Source: Flectobacillus sp. (GTDB lineage: Bacteria > Bacteroidota > Bacteroidia > Cytophagales > Spirosomataceae). Taken from it: a DNA stretch of 8,169 bases. A program made the translations under genes and the position numbers. Where the stretch lies: NCBI GenBank assembly GCA_029865665.1, contig JARXAV010000090.1:1-8169 (forward strand), written 5' to 3'. Positions 1 to 4,260 of the stretch are shown in pieces. The notes beneath the pieces are model-generated. The model was not told the origin of the DNA. It did no database searches and saw nothing but the letters and a program-made list of their open reading frames with translations. The first letter of the stretch is position 1. Each line of letters starts with the position of its first letter.

Positions 1-1
1 G

Positions 2-223
2 TGTTTGACAAGCTTATTAGTTGCTTGTGGTAAAAAAGAAGAAGCGAAAAAAGAAGCGGTAGCAACCCCTGAAGCAAAAGTATCGACCACTGCGGGCGAA
101 AGCTATATGTGTCCAATGAAGTGCGAAGGAGAGAAAACCTACACGCAGGCAGGGAAATGTCCTTCTTGCAAAATGGATTTAGCGAAAATTGACGTAGCTT
201 CTGATACTAAAGGGAATAAATAG
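2..223 (+). CDS. Heavy-metal-binding domain (HMBD) lipoprotein, 5' truncated by window edge
   Basis: This is the 3' part of a small lipoprotein; the start codon lies upstream of the window. The frame is open from base 2 and the TTG at 5 is not a convincing start, because the residues around it (LTSLLVAC) are the end of a signal peptide with a lipobox, LVAC, followed by Gly and a Lys/Glu-rich linker. After about 25 linker residues comes a metal-binding module with the pattern MCPMKC, then KCPSCKMDL about 11 residues later. This four-cysteine, Met-rich layout matches the HMBD family (YxCPMHP...GKCPxCGMxL), found alone or attached to copper ATPases and CusB-type efflux adaptors. One histidine of the usual motif is replaced by Lys-Cys. 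The likely role is binding copper or another soft metal at the membrane surface. The next gene downstream on the same strand, an HMA protein, fits this. The family call is firm; the metal is inferred. Confidence 0.85.
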   Translation, partial: CLTSLLVACGKKEEAKKEAVATPEAKVSTTAGESYMCPMKCEGEKTYTQAGKCPSCKMDLAKIDVASDTKGNK

Positions 224-266
224 AGGGTATTAGATGTTGAATTTTGAATTTTAGGTTTAAATGGAT

Positions 267-292
267 AGAATTATTTATTTGCGAATAATTCT
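267..292 (+). terminator. AT-rich inverted repeat, possible weak terminator of the lipoprotein gene
   Basis: A perfect 9-bp inverted repeat, agaattatt (267-275) and aataattct (284-292), surrounds an 8-nt loop 44 nt after the lipoprotein stop codon. The stem is almost entirely A/T and no clean T-tract follows, so a terminator role is only a possibility. It separates the lipoprotein gene from the candidate promoter of the HMA gene. Confidence 0.3.
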
Positions 293-315
293 TTACTATG
301 GCTTAACCTATTGAT

Positions 316-348
316 TTTGAGTACCTCCTGATAACAGATATACTTTTA
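316..348 (+). promoter_or_regulatory. Candidate Bacteroidota-type promoter for the HMA gene
   Basis: TTTG at 316-319 is followed after 21 nt by TACTTTTA at 341-348, which matches the Bacteroidota -7 consensus TAnnTTTG at 7 of 8 positions. Transcription would start near 355, giving a leader of about 27 nt before the ATG at 382. The match was found by eye in an AT-rich stretch, so chance is a real alternative. Confidence 0.35.
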
Positions 349-381
349 ACTGATAACGTATTGTTATTTAAATTTAATAAA

Positions 382-735
382 ATGAAAAAGATAGCATTTT
401 TAGTCGTGTTGTTAATCAGCACGTTAACTGTTTTGGCAGATACGCCTGCAACGGTTAAAATCAAAACATCGGCAAATTGTGAGATGTGTAAAGCTCGTTT
501 AGAGAAAAACGTTGCTTTTGTAAAAGGTGTAAAAGATGTCAATTTAGATTTGACAGACAAAGTGATGACGGTGTCGTACAATCCGAAAAAAGTATCGGTT
601 GATAAAATCAAAAAGGCTATCACCGATACAGGTTATGATGCAGATGAGCTTCAAAAAAATGAAGAATCGCATAGTAAATTGCCAGGTTGTTGCCAGAAAA
701 AAGCGGGTGCTTCTTCGCATGAAGGGCATCAATAA
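382..735 (+). CDS. Exported heavy-metal-associated (HMA) domain protein
   Basis: A 117-residue protein. I start it at the ATG at 382 and not at the in-frame TTG at 361, because MKKIAFLVVLLISTLTVLA is a textbook signal peptide with cleavage likely before Asp20. Residues 24-87 form one HMA domain (ferredoxin-like fold, as in MerP, Atx1 and CopZ): the metal-binding loop is NCEMC with Cys33 and Cys36, and the domain closes with the typical DKIKKAITDTGYDAD helix. A short hydrophilic tail carries further ligands, His97, Cys103-Cys104, His113 and His116. The protein is therefore probably a periplasmic soft-metal (Cu+ or similar) chaperone or scavenger. It follows the HMBD lipoprotein on the same strand with a 158-nt gap and its own candidate promoter, so the two are related in function but perhaps separately transcribed. 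Copper versus mercury or another metal cannot be decided here. Confidence 0.9.
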   Translation: MKKIAFLVVLLISTLTVLADTPATVKIKTSANCEMCKARLEKNVAFVKGVKDVNLDLTDKVMTVSYNPKKVSVDKIKKAITDTGYDADELQKNEESHSKLPGCCQKKAGASSHEGHQ

Positions 736-759
736 TAAACAATTTGAACATTGAGGTGT

Positions 760-797
760 TTTACAATTAGGGTGTTTATTGACATCCTGATTGTAAA
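760..797 (+). promoter_or_regulatory. Strong stem-loop between the HMA and SRPBCC genes
   Basis: Bases 760-775 and 782-797 pair over 16 positions (14 Watson-Crick and 2 G-U) around a 6-nt loop, ttattg. The hairpin begins 24 nt after the HMA stop codon and ends 12 nt before the SRPBCC ATG. No T-tract follows, so it is not a classical intrinsic terminator. It may terminate or protect the 3' end of the HMA mRNA, or lie in the SRPBCC leader and influence its translation. The structure is seen directly; its role is inference. Confidence 0.5.
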
Positions 798-809
798 CAT
801 ACTCCAGCC

Positions 810-1244
810 ATGAAAATAACGATAGCTACCGAAGTTAATCAAACAATCCAACAAGTATGGAAAGGCTTTGATTTATCCCTTTTTAAGGCACTCGCTCCTC
901 CTTTTCCTCCTGTAGAAGTGAAGGTTTTTGATGGTTGTATGAAAGGCAACATCGTGAGTTTAGAGTTAAATTTTATTGTTGCAAAACAACGCTGGACTTC
1001 TGTTATTACCAGTCAAAAAAGTACAGACAGTGAAATCTATTTTGTTGATTTTGGTACAGAATTACCCTTTTTCTTAAAGTTTTGGGAACATCGTCATCGC
1101 ATTGTTCGCAGAGGAGAATCAGCTACTATTATTGATGATATTACCTTCAAAAGCCCTTTCGTCCTATTGGATTATCTTCTATACCCTTTTCTGTACCTAC
1201 AATTTTTATATAGAAAGCCCATCTATCGAAAGTTATTTGCATAA
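810..1244 (+). CDS. SRPBCC-fold (helix-grip) ligand-binding-like protein
   Basis: A 144-residue soluble protein that begins MKITIATEVNQTIQQVWKGF, the usual first strand and amphipathic helix of the SRPBCC/START-like superfamily. The central part alternates strands (VEVKVFDGCMKGNIVSLEL, then KQRWTSVITS). The segment FFLKFWEHRHRIV at 87-99 resembles the W-x-H-x-H strand of the COG4276-like ligand-binding SRPBCC proteins. The C-terminal part from 117 is the long closing helix, rich in Tyr, Leu and Phe (LLDYLLYPFLYLQFLYRKP), which would line a hydrophobic cavity; it could also touch a membrane. No catalytic residues are recognisable and there is no signal peptide, so it should be cytoplasmic. The ligand is unknown. 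It stands alone between a stem-loop upstream and a convergent gene downstream. The superfamily assignment is moderately sure; the specific function is unknown. Confidence 0.7.
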   Translation: MKITIATEVNQTIQQVWKGFDLSLFKALAPPFPPVEVKVFDGCMKGNIVSLELNFIVAKQRWTSVITSQKSTDSEIYFVDFGTELPFFLKFWEHRHRIVRRGESATIIDDITFKSPFVLLDYLLYPFLYLQFLYRKPIYRKLFA

Positions 1245-1248
1245 AATA

Positions 1249-1286
1249 ACCCATAACAAACAATATTGCTATTGTTCATCATGGGT
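1249..1286 (-). terminator. Hairpin between convergent genes, probable terminator of the minus-strand gene
   Basis: An outer 6-bp stem (acccat 1249-1254 with atgggt 1281-1286) and an inner 7-bp stem (aacaata 1259-1265 with tattgtt 1270-1276, loop ttgc) are separated by a 4x4 internal loop. Read on the minus strand the hairpin is followed by tattttat, a T-rich run, which suits termination of the gene ending at 1322. On the plus strand no T-tract follows, though it begins only 5 nt after the SRPBCC stop codon. Confidence 0.45.
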
Positions 1287-1321
1287 CTGTCAAAAACTAC
1301 CTAGGAAAGATTGTGTTATCG

Positions 1322-2221
1322 TTAAAGTTTCACTTTCTTAATCCAAACTAAATCCTCTTGAACAGCTTGGAGTGGCGTTTTTGCTTGATATTGTTCTTGT
1401 TCAACAAAATATTCTGTTGTCCCTCCCGATTGGGCGGCAAGATGCAACAATTCTTTCACACCTACAATACCACTGCCTAAAGTTGTATTCTCGTAGCCAC
1501 CATCAGCCTTTTTAATCACGTCTTTTACGTGTAGCAATTCAAAGCGATTAGGATATTGTTTAAGCAACTCTTTTGCCCTGCCACCACCTTCGTACATATT
1601 GCCTAAATCAAGTTGCTGAGTTACTAAACTCGGGTCTGTATATTGCATAATGATGTCATAGATACGAACGGAAGTAAGGCGTAAACTAAACTCAAAATCG
1701 TGGTTATGGTAGCCAAATTTCAGACCCTGTTGTTTACACAATTCCCCACATTTATTGAAGACTTCCATAAAGCGTTTACAATCTTCAAAATTTCTTCGTA
1801 AACTAATATCCAACCACGAGTCTATAAAATAGGTTTGCCCCAAGACAGCTGCACTTTCAATGGTTTTCTTCCAAGCATCCGTAAAATCCTTCTGCGAACT
1901 ATCCCAAGCATCCCCATTCATAGGTACGTGTCCACTACGCATGACCAAGCCTAAATCATCTAAAATGCGACGGAATTCTTTGGGTTTAAAACCATAAAAT
2001 TTATGATCTACATAATTGGCGTGTTCCAGAAAATGATAGCCCATTTTGGCTAATTGTTCTAAGGTGGCTACTGGATTTTGCTTCATATCTTCTCTAACCG
2101 AGTAGAGTTGCAGACCAATAGTTGGTTTTGGGGAAGAAAATAGTTGCGACTTTTCTGGAACAGCTAGAGCCATACCTGCCAAGACAGAAGATTTGATAAA
2201 TGAACGACGATTTTGTAACAT
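1322..2221 (-). CDS. Tat-exported sugar phosphate isomerase/epimerase-like TIM-barrel protein
   Basis: A 299-residue protein of the xylose-isomerase-like TIM-barrel (AP_endonuc_2) family. Residues 1-27 are a twin-arginine signal: NRRSFIKSS, then a short hydrophobic stretch, so export folded to the periplasm is likely. The barrel starts at IGLQLYSVRED (35-45). Residues matching the metal and active-site positions of the family are visible in order: His172 and His174 in GYHNHDFEF, Asp205 in QLDLGNM, His231 with Asp234 in HVKD, the loop LGSGIVG at 248-254, and Glu274/Glu276 in VEQEQ at the last strand. A divalent-metal-dependent isomerase or epimerase acting on a sugar or inositol derivative is the usual inference, but substrates of this secreted Bacteroidota group are mostly unassigned. 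The gene is divergent from the symporter upstream (276-nt gap) and convergent with the SRPBCC gene. Full length, no disruption seen. Confidence 0.88.
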   Translation of the reverse strand: MLQNRRSFIKSSVLAGMALAVPEKSQLFSSPKPTIGLQLYSVREDMKQNPVATLEQLAKMGYHFLEHANYVDHKFYGFKPKEFRRILDDLGLVMRSGHVPMNGDAWDSSQKDFTDAWKKTIESAAVLGQTYFIDSWLDISLRRNFEDCKRFMEVFNKCGELCKQQGLKFGYHNHDFEFSLRLTSVRIYDIIMQYTDPSLVTQQLDLGNMYEGGGRAKELLKQYPNRFELLHVKDVIKKADGGYENTTLGSGIVGVKELLHLAAQSGGTTEYFVEQEQYQAKTPLQAVQEDLVWIKKVKL

Positions 2222-2413
2222 GAGCTAGTATGATTTAAGCTTGAAAGCGAAACGGTGTCAACAGAATTAACATTGCAAATTATCGTTAAATTTGATATTC
2301 GTGGGCTGGTCTGTCCTATTAAGTGGAGGTGTTAACCCATAATTGTCTCAGAATACCATAAAATATGAACGACAAGTACTGCTTTTTTTGTAAGCCGACG
2401 TTTTTTTCGTTAA

Positions 2414-2444
2414 TTTGGATAAGAGTATCTAGGTAAGATATTTG
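2414..2444 (+). promoter_or_regulatory. Candidate promoter of the symporter gene
   Basis: TTTG at 2414-2417 and GATATTTG at 2437-2444 are separated by 19 nt; the second matches the Bacteroidota -7 element TAnnTTTG at 7 of 8 positions and the spacing is the preferred one. Transcription would begin near 2451, leaving a leader of about 47 nt. It lies in the divergent 2222-2497 intergenic region; I found no equally good element for the minus-strand gene there. Confidence 0.4.
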
Positions 2445-2487
2445 TATGACTTCATTAAACGAGCTGTAAAAGGCATTTTAAAACACA

Positions 2488-2499
2488 ATACGATCGTAT
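2488..2499 (+). promoter_or_regulatory. Perfect 12-bp palindrome overlapping the symporter start codon
   Basis: ATACGATCGTAT is perfectly self-complementary and its last two bases are the first two of the ATG at 2498. It could be a binding site for a dimeric regulator, or a small structure at the ribosome binding region. With a single instance and no bound protein known, it may also be chance. Confidence 0.3.
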
Positions 2500-3718
2500 G
2501 AAAATAAATATTACAACAAAAATTCTGATAGGTTTTGTTCTTGGGGTTGTTCTCGGGCAAGTGCTTTATAGTACCCTTTCGCCAGAAGCAGCGGTAGAAC
2601 TGGGTAACAAATTTCAGATTTTAAGTAAAATCTTCCTCAAACTTATTAAAATGATTGTTGGCCCCTTAGTCTTCTGTACTTTGGTGGTGGGTATTGCTAA
2701 ATTGGGCGATTTTAAAGTAGTGGGGCGTATTGGTATTAAAACGCTTTTATACTTTTATCTGGCTACCATTTTATCGCTGATTGTTGGTTTGGTAGTAGTA
2801 AATGTTACTAAACCTGGTACTATTCAAAGCTGGCCAATTCCTGCTGCTGGAACGTCAACAGGGATTGAAGGAAAGAAAATGAAAACCATTGAGGAATTCA
2901 TCTTGCATATTTTTCCAGATAGTTTATTCTCTGCTTTGGCGGAAAATGAAATTCTTCAAATTGTAGTTTTTGCAATCTTCTTCGGTATTGCCCTTGGGTC
3001 TATTGGCGACAAAGGTAAATTAGTTATTAAAGCGATTGATTCTATTGCGGAGGCTGTTTTTAAGGTCGTAAACTATGTGATGGAACTCGCTCCATTTGCC
3101 GTATTTGGAGCAATGACAGCTGTTGTAGCAAGCAAAGGATTAGGGATTTTAGTAAGTTATGCCTACTTAATGCTGTGTTTCTTCGGCGGATTGTTATTCT
3201 TTATTTTCGTAGTCCTTTGGGTGATTTGTCTAGTAATGAAAATCGACTACTGGAAATTATTACGTTATATCAAAGAACCTCTATTATTGTCATTTAGTAC
3301 GGCCAGTTCAGAGGCATCTTTCCCTCAAACAATTGCTGCTCTTGAACGCTTCGGTTGTTCACAACGAATAATTGGTTTTGTATTACCCTTGGGTTATAGC
3401 TTTAACCTCGACGGCTCTATGATGTACATGACCTTTGCGACGGGCTTTATTGCTCAGGCTTATGGTGTGCATTTGAGCTTAGAACAACAAATTACGATGT
3501 TATTGACGTTGATGATTACTTCCAAAGGAATTGCGGGTGTACCTCGTGCTTCGCTTGTAATCATTGCAGGAACATTAACGATGTTTAATTTGCCTGCCGA
3601 AGGAATTGCCTTGATTTTGGGTGTTGACCCGTTCTTAGACATGGGACGCTCTGCCACCTCTGTAGCGGGTAATGCCGTAGCAACCTGTGTGGTCTCGAAG
3701 TTAGAAGGGGAGATGTAG
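2498..3718 (+). CDS. DAACS/SLC1-family dicarboxylate or acidic amino acid:cation symporter
   Basis: A 406-residue inner-membrane transporter of the GltP/DctA/GltPh family, of normal length. The N-terminal scaffold helices (about 8-250) include KMIVGPLVFCTLVVGIAKLG at 51-70. The transport core is complete: hairpin HP1 with the serine-rich tip FSTASSEASFP (266-276), TM7 with NLDGS (303-307), HP2 with SKGIAGVP (342-349), and TM8 with VDPFLDMGRSATSVAGN (376-392). Aligned by eye to GltPh, Asp381 matches Asp394 (substrate amino group) and Arg384 matches Arg397 (side-chain carboxylate), which favours glutamate/aspartate over plain C4-dicarboxylates, where DctA has Ser at the first position. The Na1 positions Asn401 and Asp405 are Ser388 and Asn392 here, so cation coupling may differ; Asn at the last site also occurs in DctA as I recall it. 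The gene is monocistronic, ending in a strong terminator. The exact substrate is unresolved. Confidence 0.93.
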   Translation: MKINITTKILIGFVLGVVLGQVLYSTLSPEAAVELGNKFQILSKIFLKLIKMIVGPLVFCTLVVGIAKLGDFKVVGRIGIKTLLYFYLATILSLIVGLVVVNVTKPGTIQSWPIPAAGTSTGIEGKKMKTIEEFILHIFPDSLFSALAENEILQIVVFAIFFGIALGSIGDKGKLVIKAIDSIAEAVFKVVNYVMELAPFAVFGAMTAVVASKGLGILVSYAYLMLCFFGGLLFFIFVVLWVICLVMKIDYWKLLRYIKEPLLLSFSTASSEASFPQTIAALERFGCSQRIIGFVLPLGYSFNLDGSMMYMTFATGFIAQAYGVHLSLEQQITMLLTLMITSKGIAGVPRASLVIIAGTLTMFNLPAEGIALILGVDPFLDMGRSATSVAGNAVATCVVSKLEGEM

Positions 3719-3742
3719 TCGCTAGAAATAACTATTTAAAAG

Positions 3743-3784
3743 AAACGCTTTGTATAATCGAAAGAGGTTACAAAGCGTTTTTTT
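3743..3784 (+). terminator. Intrinsic terminator of the symporter gene
   Basis: A perfect 12-bp stem, aaacgctttgta (3743-3754) with tacaaagcgttt (3769-3780), closes a 14-nt loop and is followed without gap by a run of T (3778-3784). It begins 24 nt after the stop codon. This is a classical Rho-independent terminator. Confidence 0.9.
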
Positions 3785-3800
3785 ATTATCCGTTGAATTA

Positions 3801-3889
3801 TACCACTGAGTTCCACAGAGACTCCCAGAGTTACACAAAGATTATTTTTCTCTGCGTACCTCTGCAGTTCTCGGTGTGACTCAGTGGTA
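3801..3889 (+). repeat. Array copy 1 (full length, 89 nt)
   Basis: Left decamers at 3801, 3811, 3821 and 3831; loop 3841-3849; right decamers at 3850, 3860, 3870 and 3880. The outer decamers match 10 of 10 as inverted repeats, the inner ones 6 to 7 of 10. Confidence 0.9.
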
Positions 3890-3899
3890 CAAATAATTA

Positions 3900-3988
3900 T
3901 ATCACTGAGCTCCACAGAGACTCCCAGAGTTTCACAAAGATTATTTTTCTCTGTGTACCTCTGCAATTCTCGGTGTGACTCAGTGATA
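3900..3988 (+). repeat. Array copy 2 (full length, carries a compensatory pair change)
   Basis: Same layout as copy 1. Its outer decamers are TATCACTGAG and CTCAGTGATA: the third base changed C to T on the left and the paired base G to A on the right, so complementarity is kept. Other differences from copy 1 are scattered single bases. Confidence 0.9.
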
Positions 3989-3998
3989 CAAATAATTA

Positions 3999-4068
3999 TA
4001 CCACTGAGTTTTTACAAAGATTATTTTTCTCTGCGTACCTCTGCGGTTCTCGGTGTGACTCAGTGGTA
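3999..4068 (+). repeat. Array copy 3 (left arm shortened, 70 nt)
   Basis: The left arm keeps the outer decamer TACCACTGAG and then goes directly to tttttacaaag, a loss of 19 nt compared with copy 1. The loop and the complete right arm are kept. Confidence 0.9.
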
Positions 4069-4078
4069 CAAATAATTA

Positions 4079-4148
4079 TACCACTGAGTTTTCACAAAGA
4101 TTATTTTTCTCTGTGTGCCTCTGCGGTTCTCTGAGGAACTCTGCGGTA
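4079..4148 (+). repeat. Array copy 4 (left arm shortened, diverged right end)
   Basis: It shares the 19-nt deletion of copy 3. The last two right decamers are CTCTGAGGAA and CTCTGCGGTA, unlike those of copies 1-3; the outer pair now matches 8 of 10. This is the terminal copy and no spacer of the array type follows. Confidence 0.88.
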
Positions 4149-4176
4149 CAATAAAAACCGAAATAGCTAATTATTT

Positions 4177-4207
4177 TTTGCTTATTCCATTTCTCATTCT
4201 ATATTTA
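4177..4207 (+). promoter_or_regulatory. Candidate promoter of the TonB receptor-nhaA unit
   Basis: TTTG at 4177-4180 and TATATTTA at 4200-4207 are spaced by exactly 19 nt. The second element matches TAnnTTTG at 7 of 8 positions. Transcription would start near 4213, about 48 nt before the ATG at 4261. Confidence 0.45.
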
Positions 4208-4214
4208 CCTTAAA

Positions 4215-4230
4215 TTTAGTCTAGTCTAAA
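4215..4230 (+). promoter_or_regulatory. Pseudo-palindrome at the predicted transcription start, possible DtxR/MntR-like operator
   Basis: TTTAGTCTAGTCTAAA is symmetric except for one mismatched pair (the two T flanking CTAG). The TTAG...CTAA half-sites resemble the general form of DtxR/IdeR-family operators. It starts 7 nt after the candidate -7 element, so a bound repressor would cover the transcription start. Metal regulation of the receptor is inferred only. Confidence 0.35.
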
Positions 4231-4260
4231 CTTTTTTTTAGGTAATTTTTATGAATAATT

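Larger units (their letters stand above)
3801..4148 (+). repeat. Tandem array of four palindromic elements built of 10-bp sub-repeats
   Basis: Four copies (3801-3889, 3900-3988, 3999-4068, 4079-4148) are separated by an identical 10-nt spacer, caaataatta. A full copy is 89 nt: four decamers of the type nnnCACAGAG, a 9-nt A/T loop (attattttt), and four decamers of the type CTCTGyGnnn. The right half is thus an imperfect reverse complement of the left, and the outermost decamer pairs perfectly in copies 1-3 (e.g. TACCACTGAG with CTCAGTGGTA). Copies 3 and 4 have lost 19 nt, about two decamers, from the left arm. There is no coding content: open frames here are by-products of the periodicity. The array sits between the symporter terminator and the promoter region of the TonB receptor gene. 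Similar CACAGAG/CTCTGTG decamer repeats occur, from memory, as dispersed intergenic elements in other bacteria; I cannot verify that here. Function unknown. Confidence 0.92.

Noticed and set aside
361..381. TTG at 361 as start of the HMA protein
   Set aside because: The ATG at 382 starts a canonical signal peptide; the upstream seven residues would put charged and polar residues before it.
303..732. Minus-strand open frames opposite the HMA gene
   Set aside because: They are antisense to a clearly recognised HMA domain protein and show no domain of their own.
1102..1341. 79-codon plus-strand frame overlapping the SRPBCC gene end
   Set aside because: It overlaps the SRPBCC gene in another frame, runs into the convergent gene, and its product has no recognisable features.
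2222..2497. Hidden small gene or RNA in the divergent intergenic region
   Set aside because: No open frame with a convincing start, no strong hairpin; only the candidate symporter promoter and the start-codon palindrome are seen.
3460..3657. Minus-strand frame within the symporter gene
   Set aside because: It lies opposite the conserved HP2/TM8 coding region and looks like a shadow frame.
3736..4075. Open reading frames on both strands across the repeat array (3736-3966 minus, 3884-4075 plus)
   Set aside because: They arise from the periodic repeat sequence; the proteins are just translated repeats, start inside repeat units and have no recognisable domain.
3801..4148. CRISPR array
   Set aside because: The spacers are identical 10-mers, units are 70-89 nt and internally palindromic, and no cas genes are present.
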